A DNA stretch of 64,000 nucleotides from Crotalaria pallida (taxonomy: Eukaryota; Streptophyta; Magnoliopsida; Fabales; Fabaceae), in NCBI GenBank assembly GCA_037953625.1, contig CM075653.1, positions 1,302,001-1,366,000 on the forward strand. Direction: 5' to 3'. Shown one piece after another: positions 46,896 to 57,193 of the stretch. A model generated the notes under the pieces. It was not told the origin of the DNA. It ran no database searches and saw only the letters and a list, made by a program, of their open reading frames with translations. Made by a program: the position numbers and the translations under genes. The stretch's first letter is position 1; each line of letters opens with the position of its first letter.

Positions 46896-48704
46896 TATTC
46901 AACGCAACAACAGCTAGATAGGGAGTGGGAGGTTTGAAGGATAAGGGGAGGAGTGGTGGTGGTTAAGGAGGTGAAGGTAGAAGAAGAAACAGGGGAGCAA
47001 TCCTGCGGTTCATCTTCGTTAGTTCGGAGAGATGACGGCGGAAAAGGGAGGGAGGGGGTAGAGACTAGAGAGGAGATTGATTAGGGTTTATGTTTAGACT
47101 ATTGTAACAAGAGAAAGGGAGAGTAATGTGCGTCGGTGTTCGAATTAGGGATGAATACAACTGGAGGCCATTGCTAGCCCAGCCCAAAAACCAATCGAGA
47201 GGAAATGAGGATTTTAATACCCCATATTCACCTCACATATCTATACCCCACTTAATACTATTATAGCCCAAAAACCAATCGAGAGGAAATGAGGATTTTA
47301 ATACCCCATATTCACCTCACATATCTATACCCCACTTAATACTATTATTTTTTATCAACAGGGAGGTCTGCGAATATTATGCACTTTAATTTCCCAAACT
47401 CATTTCACCCAATCAAATTCTAATCCACACTCATTTATTCTATTTTCTATTTACATTAAAATCAAATATTTTCTCTAATTACTTGAACTGAAAAAAAGTA
47501 TAATTAATTTTATGAGGATATATCATAATATATATTATAATTTTATACTTTCAGTTTTTCTTTCTTCTTCATCTGTTGTTCACCTTCTTCATCTCTTTAT
47601 TTTGCCACATTATCTCTCACCATGAACAATGGCGACAATGATGGCTTTGCGATGATGTGAAGGTATGATGATGATCGTAAGAGGGAACGTTGGTGATTCG
47701 TGATTCTTCGAAACGAATAGGGTGATACTAAGAATCTTGGCTTGAGGGACTGAAGAATTTTGAAATACATATTAGAAAATATTCCAATACATTTGAAATA
47801 CTAACTATGATAGCTTTCAAAAATCACAAACAGAAAATGTAACACCCCGATCTTGGCAACTTAAATATACAACTACTTTAATTAAATATAGTGAAAATTT
47901 GGGCCAATTTTTTTTTTTTTTTGCATATGATAACATGGACATGAGAATCAATACGTTCTCAAAAACTTGTTTATGATCAAAATTAAATTCTCATATCACA
48001 TGTTAACCTTCAAGTTCCAAACCGTCATGGACGGCTAGGAATTGACTAGTTCACTAACACGCTTAACATGTTTTGTCTAACTGGAAAAACAAAAAGGAAA
48101 AGGTATTTTAAATATTTATGAATTTAAATTAAAATCTAACAACTTCCCCTAAAAAATTGTGAGGGTTCGTCATTGTTTTCCAGCATGGACTTATCTGATG
48201 ACATGATCCAGCTGGTAACACGTGAAAACCAGGACAAGTAGGCTATTTTAATAATCTTGTTTTCCAGTATTAAAAAAAAAAGAGAAAACAACGATTGGCC
48301 GTTCAAACAGCCCTACTCATTCAACAGATTTTTATTCTGGAAATAAAACTATTGCAATACCCTAATCTAAAAATATATTCACCCTACAATAATCTAAAAC
48401 ATTATGCCAAGATGAAAAATATATTCATCCGTCCATGCATGCATACAATATTGGATACCCATTAATAAATATTATAAAAATGTGTTATCACATATAGAAT
48501 ATATATTAAGAAAGATAGTTCTTAAGGCGGGCAAATGCTATATTTCCACAACCTAGTTTAGCATCCCTAAAGGACTAAATTAATGATTTACTCTGAAATT
48601 TTTTTCACACCATGTTTAGTGGGGCTCATCTTCACATGGTCAAATAGTATTTACTCAAAACAATTTTCAACAAAATAATATTAGGGCACGAGCTTACCAT
48701 GAAA

Positions 48705-49403
48705 TCACCGGAAAGCAAAGCTGCATCATCATCATCATGGTTTGTTTTGCATGCAGCCTGAAATTTAAACAAAGTACAATGTGACAAATAATTTCAGTTT
48801 GCAGTTTTATCATATCATTGGATCTATTATTCATTATGGCAAAATAAAGAAGTAAAGCATACTAAATTTATCATACATCTAAGTTTATTATCATGGAGTG
48901 GTCAGGGTTGAACTCAAGCACCCTGCAAGTTGGTAAAGAAGACTTATGTTTGCTTAAAACCAGCATGTTTGCAACTTGTTTCGTTCTCCATTTGCTCCTC
49001 ATCCTTCTCACCAGCAACATAAGAGACAAATTAACTATCGTCATTATTGCTAGCTTGATGGGGTTTACTCAAAATACAAAATAATAATAATAATAAAAAA
49101 TATTGGACAACAAATAATAAATGAAACAGTGACATTCACAGCAAAGAAAATGTAAAGAAAGCGATGAACGTCATTGACTTACCAGCTCGGTCATATTCCA
49201 CAAGTTTGTCAGCCACAAGGTTCCTGAGTTTGCCATCTTTTGCAGAAATTACTTAAACACAAAAGTCAAAGGAAAAGTATATAAAGAAAAGATAAATCGC
49301 AAATAGTTCAAATCATATAAGAAATATAATAAAAATCACCCATTAACCAACTTACCAGGAAAGCCAATTTTAAAAAGTTTATTCGCATTGTCTATCACCC
49401 CTG
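48705..49403 (-). pseudogene. HSP90 C-terminal remnant, right-arm copy
   Basis: Mirror of the left-arm remnant: DNANKLFKIGFPG near 49,395; VISAKDGKLRNLVADKLVEY near 49,250; KDEEQMENET near 49,010, in which the next codons are shifted relative to the left arm; and AACKTNHDDDDAALLSG near 48,760. It lies 200 bp downstream of the Cys-rich/acidic gene, on the same strand. Confidence 0.65.
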
Positions 49404-49604
49404 CAGAATTCAAATGTAAGGTTAAGAATTCAGATTCTAGCAATACAAATAAATATCAATATTACTGATTAGCTTCAAAAAAAATATCTATACCAGTAAT
49501 TGCAATTTCATAATTAACCTACTCCACCCTTGTTTACTTTTCCTGTCCCTCAAATTCTGTGTTGTTTTATTTTATTATTGTCACATTCAGACTTCGACGA
49601 TAAT

Positions 49605-51136
49605 CTAATACCTGATGCAAGTCAGGCGAAAAGAAAGGAATCTTGTGGAACAATGCACCCAGCACAAAAATGACAATGCTGGAGTATGGTAATGATGTGC
49701 CCTCACCAGGTCAAGGCAATCTACCACCACTGTACAACAAGCATGATTAGTTACGAAGGTTGATTTACTTGATTCAGTAATATCTTTCTTAACCTTTATT
49801 ATCAAAGTCTACTATTATTTCATACAAAAATAGAAAGAAAAATACATGATGGATGGGAGGAAAACTCCTCAAGTAATGTACTGAATTGTAACATCTATAT
49901 GACAACGACTATAATAATAAAGATTTTGAATACAAATAATAAATGAAATCGGGGCAATCACAGCACAAACATGTGAAATGGGGTTAGAATGAATCAGTTA
50001 TTTTATCATAATAATGCTCTCTGGGAAATTTCATCATCTGACAAAAAAAATGTAAAAGTAGCCAAAAGGGTCACTGATTAAAAAAAGTTAAAGAACAATG
50101 ACACTAGAATTCGAGTGGTCAGAAATCGACAATGACTACCAACTTACCAGCAACACTTGCAACAGGGTGCACATCAGCAACCCCCTCATCTGCAATAACA
50201 AGTTTAGGATTAACATCCTCGGCAGCCCCCTCATCTGTCGTAACAGCATCGGCACTAACATCTTCACCAGCCCCCTCCTCTGCAAAGCCACACAAAAACA
50301 TAGTAAAGGCAAGAAACTTCAAGAAGAGCGTGAGCATACAAAGATATGGAGGGAATGGCTCATATCATACCAGTTGCGAATGAGGCTTTTTTTTAAAATA
50401 AAAAATAAAAACTATGACATGATAACTTTAAAATTTAAAAACATGAATTTACCGGCAGTATCAGGAGCAACATTCTCAGCAGCCTCCTCTTCTGTAGAAT
50501 CCATGAAATATATAAATAGACGACTCAGTAAAGAAAAGGTGCTTCAATTTTGCAGAATATTCTCTTCCATTTTCAATAAACAAAAGTACACTGAACTCTA
50601 CAACAATAGAGAGGCATAACACGTCAAGAGAAGAAAAAACTATGAGAAATAAGTACACACGTTACTAAAACCATTTCTATCAGTATCTAGCCCTACTTGT
50701 AATATCATTTTTTTTGGGTTACATCTGAAAGAAGAAACAACAAGAAACCACAAGACTTACTCATTAGCTTCTTCACCCGCTGAAATGTTTCATGTTTAAT
50801 ATCCTGCAATGCAACATAGATTAGTTTATTACCATATATATAACATATATATTTATATAGGAAAAGGGAAACAGAGAGGAGTATGAGATAGATGAAGTGA
50901 GTTACACTTCGTATAACCGATTCTTCCAACTTTATCAAATTTTCCCTTCGCTCCTTCAGAATCATGTCATATATCTCGATGTCGGTTAAATTATCATTAT
51001 TCAACACCTTCCTTATACGATTATAGTTGGCCTTTATCATGGCATAAGGACTCAGGGAGCAGGTTTGACAGGGGCAATGATAATGCATTCCTAAGCAACA
51101 GGTAATAGTAGTAGGAGTAACACTATACCGGTTCAT
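49605..51136 (-). CDS. Unrecognised Cys-rich/acidic five-exon gene, copy 1
   Basis: I do not recognise this family. Exons join in frame: 51136-50906, 50803-50761, 50491-50453, 50279-50148 and 49729-49605, giving about 180 residues. Exon 1 starts MNRYSVTPTT and has a Cys-rich patch (HYHCPCQTC), then a charged helical stretch (NLTDIEIYDMILKERRENLI). Exon 2 is DIKHETFQRVKKLM. Exons 3 and 4 are acidic imperfect repeats of the type EEGAGEDVSADA / DEGAAEDVNPKL / DEGVADVHP, each next to EE or DE. The last exon ends SFRLTCIRY. All splice borders are GT-AG and no break is seen, so it could be expressed. A second copy lies upstream at 52.3-52.8 kb. Function unknown. Confidence 0.55.
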
Positions 51137-51550
51137 GTTCGAGGATGTGGGAGAGAAAGAGAGGAGATTAGTGTTTGTTTTGTTTTAATATAAGAGAGAA
51201 AGTGTATATCAGTGCATGTATATGAATTAAATAGGAAAACAACAGGACTCCCCATTCGAACAGCTAGCCCAGCCCAGAAACAACACAAAGAAAGCTACAA
51301 TTCTTATTATCTTAAAACAAAAAAAGGTACAAATCTATACCGGGGAGAGGGGATTTTAACACCCCTTTCAGATATTTACATTATATTGTAATATCGCATA
51401 ATGATATAATAACAACTCATTTGGAAGATTAAATCGACAATTTACTCATTAAAAACCAATGTATAGTGTAGCTCATGTCTTCACATAGTCTAATTTCACA
51501 ATGTAACTCAAATGACTTTAGAGAATGATGATATAAGCTTCAGGGCTTAC

Positions 51551-51890
51551 TGGAAATCCACTAAACAGCAAAGTTGCATCATACAAAAGATCAATAGTTC
51601 TTAGGGCCTCTTCATCATCAGCGTTTGTTTTGCATGCAGCCTAAAAATTAAACAAAATATAATAGTGTTACCAATAATTTCAATTTGTAGTTTTATCATC
51701 ATGTCATTGGACTTATTATTCATTATGGCAAAATAAAGAAGTAAGATACACTCCATTTATCGTGCATTCAATTTCATTATGATAGGGTGGTCAGGGTTGA
51801 TCTCAAGCACCCTACCTGACACCAGCACACAAGGTGGTGAAGAAGAAGAAGGGCTATGTTTGTTGGAAATGAGCACATTCGCAACCTTGT
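51551..51890 (-). pseudogene. HSP90 C-terminal remnant, third copy (plastid-type)
   Basis: The clearest of the three. The upstream exon (51,890-51,760) reads DKVANVLISNKHS, then PPCVLVSG, then RVLEINPDHPIIMKLNA. The downstream exon (51,644-51,551) reads AACKTNADDEEALRTIDLLY then DATLLFSGFP. These match, in order, the SPCVLVSG, LEINPDHPII, NAACK and LLYD phrases of HSP90 C-terminal domains, nearest in my memory to plastid HSP90. About 40 residues between VLVSG and RVLEINP (the WSANMER region) are missing. No N-terminal or middle domain is nearby, so this is a gene fragment. Confidence 0.75.
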
Positions 51891-52309
51891 CTAACTAAGT
51901 TCACATTCAACTAAGTTCACCTGCTCATGGTAGATTACTTACAAGAAAAAGGTTAGCCTATTTGAATGTGAATATAGCAGATACAAGTGGCTGTATTTGT
52001 CATCTATGTTTTCAATGCAGGTTCTCTATTCAATTGTTCATGCATTGCTGTTCCTGGTTAGGATTGCATAGGTTCAGCAACAACAGATTGGGGTTGTAAA
52101 GTGATTGTACTTATTTTTGTTGAGGCCAATTTGGACGTGAACGCAACCTAGTTGGCGGCATGTCTAATTGTTCCTTTTTGCTATGCTCTAGTATGTAATG
52201 TTCATGTGGGTAACAAGAATTTTTGTGATTACCTTAAAAAAAATTGGAAAGAAAAGAAACTATGACATGATAACTTTAAAATTGAAAACAAGAATTTACC
52301 AGCAGCAAC

Positions 52310-52792
52310 TTTCTGAGCAGCCTCCTCCTCCTCCTCTTCTGCAGAAGCCAGCCACAAAATAGATAGATAAATCCATTACGAGAAGATTGAAAAAAACAAA
52401 TATAAGGCACAAGACTTCACTTACTCATTAGCTTCTTCACCAGCTGAAATATTTAATGTTTAATATCCTCCAGCAATCCAACATACATAGATTAGTTTAT
52501 TACCATATAGGAAAAGGGAAACAGAGAGGAGTATGAGATAGATGAAGTGAGTTGTTACACTTCGTATAACCGATTCTTCCAACTTTGTCAAATTTTCCCT
52601 TCGCTCCTTGAGAATCATGTCGTATATCTCGGAGTCGGTTAAATTATCATTATTCAACACCTTCCTTATACGATCATACATGGCCTGTATCACGAGATGA
52701 GGATTCGGGGAGCAGGTTTGACAGTGACAGGGGCAATGATAAGGCATTCCTGAGCAACCGCTAACAGCAGGAGCAAAACTACAGCGATTCAT
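52310..52792 (-). pseudogene. Cys-rich/acidic gene, copy 2, decayed
   Basis: Exon 1 (52,792-about 52,561) starts MNRCSFAPAV, has PYHCPCHCQTC, and keeps NLTDSEIYDMILKERRENLT. Exon 2 near 52,480 carries a stop (GDIKH then stop). Exon 3 near 52,340 is a run of Glu then AAQKVAAG. The later acidic exon and the last exon are missing; the HSP90 remnant follows instead. Confidence 0.55.
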
Positions 52793-53181
52793 CGGAGATG
52801 GACAGAGAGAGAGAGAGAAGACTAGGGTTTGTTTTGTCCATTTTTACAGACAAGGGAGAAAGTGCTCGCGTATGTATTGTATTGTAGTTAGCCCAGCCCA
52901 GCCCAAAATCACAAGCAAAGCAAAACTAATCAACTTTTAAAATTTTATTTCATTCTCAATCTCGCTTTCCTAAAATATTATTAAAAAATTGTTATCTCAT
53001 TTAATTTTTGTTTCATTTTTAATTTTGTTTCATTAGTGGTGAACTATAATTTTTTTTTCAAAAATCTGAATCGATGTATCATAATACATATGATTTTTTT
53101 AAGAATAAAATAAAAAATAATATATATGATTTTATTTTTTACTTTTATTTCATAAGTATATTATTAACGTTCTCTTCCATA

Positions 53182-53461
53182 CTCCCTCCGTGTTCGTATA
53201 TAAGAAAATTGGACATGTATGCTTTGTTTACATATATATAAGAAAATCTAACTACCTTTTTCATTATCAATGCAATTTTTCATAAAATGTTTCTAGAAAG
53301 TAGTGATTTCATTTAATTTTTGTTTCATTTCCAATGTAACTTTTAAAAAATAGTAATGTTTTATTTTTTTTTATGATTTTCAAAAAATTAAATACATTCA
53401 ACTAACTTCCTTAAATTGTGCGATGGTGATTATTTTTTCTTATATATGAATATGGAGGGAG
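53182..53461. mobile_element. Stowaway-type MITE, 280 bp
   Basis: The ends are CTCCCTCCGTGTTCGTATAT and the complement of CTCCCTCCATATTCATATAT, both followed by AAGAAAA. TA target duplications are at 53,180-53,181 and 53,462-53,463. Non-coding. Confidence 0.9.
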
Positions 53462-53861
53462 TATATCTATAACATTTTTTCTTGTTACTTTTTAATATTG
53501 ATTATTATTTTAGGTCCTTTCAAAGGTATTCATTGTCGGTTGGCCTTAAGCAATACCCAAAGTCTAACTTTATCCATCCGCTTAGCTTGAACCAAGTCTT
53601 ATAAATATAGTGAAATTATTACCCTTTCTCAATTTCGCTTCTAATTGTTTATATTTTTGTTCTCACCTTCCATTTGTTTACTGTTGCAAATAATATGTGA
53701 TAACGACCAAAAAAAATAATTACAATATTGCCAAATCATATAATATACATGATTTAATATACAAAATATAATATTTTCTGACTTTTGCATTTTTTTTAAT
53801 AGTCTTATAGCTTCTTGTTTGTCCAATTTCAGTTTTTTTTTAGAGTTTTAGTATATCACTA

Positions 53862-53906
<45 letters not shown>
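53862..53906. repeat. (ATT)n microsatellite
   Basis: About fifteen uninterrupted ATT units, ending at ATGATATATTG. Confidence 0.97.
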
Positions 53907-53907
53907 G

Positions 53908-54161
53908 ATATATTGAATTTTAAGTAGAAGCTTTTTTTTTTGGGTGAAAGTAGAAGCATTTAATACTAACATGCAGTCTCCTTTTCTTTTTTTTTTCTTT
54001 TCAAATCACCTTGTTGTTGTCGTTTTTTTTTTTTTTATTTTTCATGTAGGTTAGTCTTGTTCCAATATGGATATTGGATAGTTATGTGCTTCACATTTCA
54101 TTTTACCTTCACCCAGCGATTTTTTTTTTTAAAATTGTATTTCAATCCACTACTATTATAT
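53908..54161 (+). repeat. Local duplication, copy 1
   Basis: Shared with 55,380-55,516 and 56,638-56,705: TATTGAATTTTAAGTAGAAG, CATTTAATACTAACATGCAG, GGTTAGTCTTGTTCCAATAT, then TTATGTGCTTCACATTTC. Copy 2 is split by a solo LTR. Copy 1 has an extra inserted GTAGAAGC-type repeat, and a SINE follows it. Confidence 0.85.
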
Positions 54162-54175
54162 AAAAAGACGTCTTT

Positions 54176-54353
54176 ACCAACATGGGTTGAGACGAGTGGT
54201 AAGCGGCTCGGTCTCGCTTAAGCAAGGTCTCGAGTTCGAGTCCTTGTGAATGTAGAAAATTGGGAGACTCACCTGCCATAGCCAGGCACGCGACCCGGGT
54301 CGGATCCGGATGTACCTAGGTAGTACTTAGGGAACCGGGTGGGCAACCAAAAA
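54176..54353 (+). mobile_element. tRNA-derived SINE with target duplication
   Basis: The 5' part is tRNA-like, with an A-box-like GAGTGGTAAGCGG and a B box in GTCTCGAGTTCGAGTCC. A unique body follows and then a short A tail. It is flanked by the 14-bp duplication AAAAAGACGTCTTT (54,162-54,175 and 54,354-54,367). Transcription by RNA polymerase III from the internal boxes is expected for the class. Confidence 0.88.
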
Positions 54354-54654
54354 AAAAAGACGTCTTTTTGAGGCATCATTTTTGTTTGCTAATGTAATAC
54401 TCGCATCAAAGCGTTTGTAGGTAGATAATCATTATTTTCAACCAAAATTATAATTTAAAATTAAATAAATTATCAGTTTGTTAAAAAAAGAGAGAAATCA
54501 TTATCCTTAACAAAAATTATCAGTTTGTTGGAGAAAAAAAAGGAAATCATTATCAACAAAAACATAATTAAAAAAAATTAAAAAAACACTATATATAATA
54601 GGATCTCGCCTTCAATCTAAGAATTCTTTTATCATGTTATTTCTGCGGCCAAAG

Positions 54655-54783
54655 TCAGTTGTTAGTAATGTTAGTGGTTAGTCACCCTTCAAATAAACTC
54701 TTGCAAATAAACTGCCACAGGGGAACTCGAACCCGAGACCTCCCCTACGTGGTACCACCCTCCTTACCGTTACCCCAATGGCG
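54655..54783 (-). mobile_element. tRNA-derived SINE fragment, minus strand
   Basis: On the minus strand: CATTGGGGTAACGGTAAGGA (A-box-like) followed about 30 bp later by GTCTCGGGTTCGAGTTCC (B box), then GTGGCAGTTTATTTGC. The spacing fits a tRNA-type promoter, but there is no tRNA cloverleaf, so it is a SINE head rather than a tRNA gene. No clear target duplication. Confidence 0.65.
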
Positions 54784-55154
54784 TGTTTGCAGCAAAACTG
54801 AATGTCGATTTAGTGTATTGCTAAGTAGGATCTCACCTTCAAATTTATATTTTTTTCACCTTTGAATCTCTCTAATTTTGAGAATTCTCTTCTTCCATTA
54901 CTTATTATTTTATATATGTATTGTTTTTTATTTTATTTTTGTTGTGTCTTTACAGCAAAAGAGAATGCCGATTTAGTACGTTGGTAAGTTTGTATTTTGA
55001 TTCTCTTATTATTTTTTTATATTATTTGATTATTTGATTTTTTTTAGCTTCACAAACCTAATTGAAAATTAATAAAAAAAAATGAAATTGTTGTCAACAA
55101 CAAAAATTATAGGTTTGTTGAAAAAAAAGAAATCATTATTCTCAAAAAAAAAAT

Positions 55155-55300
55155 TCTTATATTTAACACGATTTTATCTTCAATCTTTTGATTTTTTTTT
55201 TATTATTTTTATTGTGTGTGGGAAGCATAAGAGAATTCTGCCTTTTATGCAGCATTAGTAAGTAGGATCTCACATTCAATTTTTCCCCGCTTTAAATTTA
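55155..55300 (+). repeat. Copy of the sequence at the palindrome's inner edge
   Basis: Matches 44,268-44,400 of the left arm, including TTATATTTAACACGATTT and GAGAATTCTGCCTTTTATGC, then TAGTAAGTAGGATCTCAC. Unlike the arm it continues past the palindrome centre point with unrelated sequence (CGCTTTAAATTTAGATC). A shorter relative (AAGTAGGATCTCACCTTC) lies near 54,822. Confidence 0.75.
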
Positions 55301-55516
55301 GATCTCTCAAATTATATGAAATTCTCTTCTCCTATTATTTCTTATTTTATATTTTTATTATTTTTTCTTATTTTATCCTATATTGAATTTTAAGTAGAAG
55401 CATTTAATACTAACATGCAGTCTCCTTTTCTTTTTTTTTTCCCTTTTCAAATCACCTTGTTGTTGTCCATTTTTTTTCATAGAGGTTAGTCTTGTTCCAA
55501 TATGGATATTGGATAG

Positions 55517-56637
55517 TGTTGTGGCCGGGTCCCGGGTCGCCATCGGATCCTCGCCTACGAGTGGGGGTCGACTGACCCTATATGGAGTCGCCACCGCATT
55601 TTGTTGCAAAAATGCGGAAAAAGAATTATTAATTAAAAAGGATAAAGCTTGGCCTTGAACCTAACAGATTCTGAGATCGGGAGTCGGTTACGAGTTGAAG
55701 AAGGTATTAGCACCCCGTTCGCCCATTCGAAAATGGTACCTTATTTGATTGATTTAAAAGACCTAAATAATTGATTTGCCAAAATTATTTGTTTTTTATT
55801 TTAGTGCCTGACAAGGTTGCCCCTGGTCCTACGTATCCTCATTTTTATGAGGAATCAAGGCTACGTAAATTAATATTAATGTTTTTATATTTTTTTAGAA
55901 AAAAAGGTTTGATGCGGAGAGGAACATGCACAGGACCATGCCATTTAGACAAGGAAAGGTGGGTTTCCAAAACGCACTTTTGTTAATACTTAATTCATTT
56001 AATTTTTATAAAGCAAAACAGTAAGGGATAAGAATCGGTTCTGAACCATAATTTGCATAAAGACGAATTCGGTGCTGAACCAATATAGCAGGCAAAGAAA
56101 AGAAAGAAAAACTCCATAAACATAAACCAATTACTTGAACAATTTCATAATTCATTTAACAGTATATAACAAACACAAAAAAAAGTCCTCCTCACTCAAC
56201 ACTCAGATCACAAATAAAAAGGAAAATGATACTATATGTATTTCTCTCCTTTACTCGTTGTGGTTGCACTATCTCTGGTCTCACTATCTCATTCTCTCCT
56301 TCGCTCTCTCTGACTCTCTCTATTTATAGGACTCAAAAAGATTCGATCTGTGAAGCATGAATTGATTCAAAAATCAATTATTGATTCGCGGTTGGGAATG
56401 GAGAATGCTAATTGATTGAAGATTGAGGATGGATCGGAAAAGGTAACTTTGGGAGATTAGAATCACTAATTGATTGGAGATTTGATTTTGGGAGATTAGA
56501 GAGAGATGGATGGCTAGGGTTGTGATTTGGGAACTAGGGTTTTCTAGATGGGAGGAGGGGGAGAACAAAACACAGCAAAAGCTGCTACACCGAAGAAAAA
56601 ACACGGGGGAGGGGTTCAACCGGGTTTTATGGCTACA
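55517..56637 (+). mobile_element. Solo LTR, 1,121 bp
   Basis: Begins TGTTGTGGCC and ends GGCTACA, flanked by the 5-bp target duplication GATAG (55,512-55,516 and 56,638-56,642). Removing it restores the duplicated host sequence TTGGATAGTTATGTGCTTC seen at 54,075, which proves the insertion. A TATTTATAGG box near 56,319 suggests plus-strand orientation. There is no internal domain, as expected after LTR-LTR recombination. The lineage cannot be told. Confidence 0.92.
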
Positions 56638-56705
56638 GATAGTTATGTGCTTCACATTTCTTTTTACCTTTACCCGGTGATTTTTTTTAAATTGTATTTC
56701 AATAT

Positions 56706-57130
56706 CTCAATAATGATTGATCAATCTCAACGTGAATTACTTAAGTTTCAATATTTTTTTTAATTAAATAAATATATACTTGTAGTATATTTTTGTGGAT
56801 ATTTTTTTAACCTCAGTCTTAAGAATCAAAGATAACCACCTTCATCTATATATTTTTTTTTTAAAAAATAAAAATATAAATTTTATCTCCCTTAAATATA
56901 ATTTTTTTTTTAATGAAACATAATTATTTTTGCATTCTTATCTTCAATACTAAATGTTGAAGTTAAGCAAATCCTATTTTTATTGAGTAGTTCAATTCCT
57001 TGTGCAACATATTTAAAACATATTAATTTAAAAAGAATTTAAAACCAATTAAAAGCAATTCAACCAAAAATCATTTTTTTTTAGAAGAACGACTTAATTT
57101 TATTTTTTCTATTGTACCGTTATACAATAG
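56706..57130. other. AT-rich spacer
   Basis: Runs of A and T; no gene or repeat recognised. Confidence 0.4.
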
Positions 57131-57193
57131 AAATTGGAGATAAATTTAAAAAGACAAAAATACTTTAAAAAATTATTAAAAGATAACTTTTTA

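Larger units (their letters stand above)
44433..49770 (-). repeat. Right arm of giant inverted repeat
   Basis: About 5.34 kb, the reverse complement of 39,243-44,398. It is longer mainly because of a tandem duplication of about 95 bp at 47,170-47,345 (CCCAAAAACCAATCGAGAGG repeated). It runs on into the complete Cys-rich/acidic gene, so this arm is in its original context and the left arm looks like the inverted copy. Confidence 0.95.

Noticed and set aside
47838..48260. TGTAACACCCC start as a complete gypsy LTR within the palindrome arm
   Set aside because: No matching LTR end, target duplication or internal domain could be found; the motif alone is not enough.
50098..50619. 173-codon plus-strand reading frame
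   Set aside because: It runs antisense through the exons and introns of the Cys-rich/acidic gene, whose splice borders and conserved copy make the minus strand the coding one.
54176..54783. Two tRNA-like promoter regions considered as tRNA genes
   Set aside because: The boxes are present but no cloverleaf or anticodon arm forms, and one copy has a poly(A) tail with target duplication, so they are SINEs.
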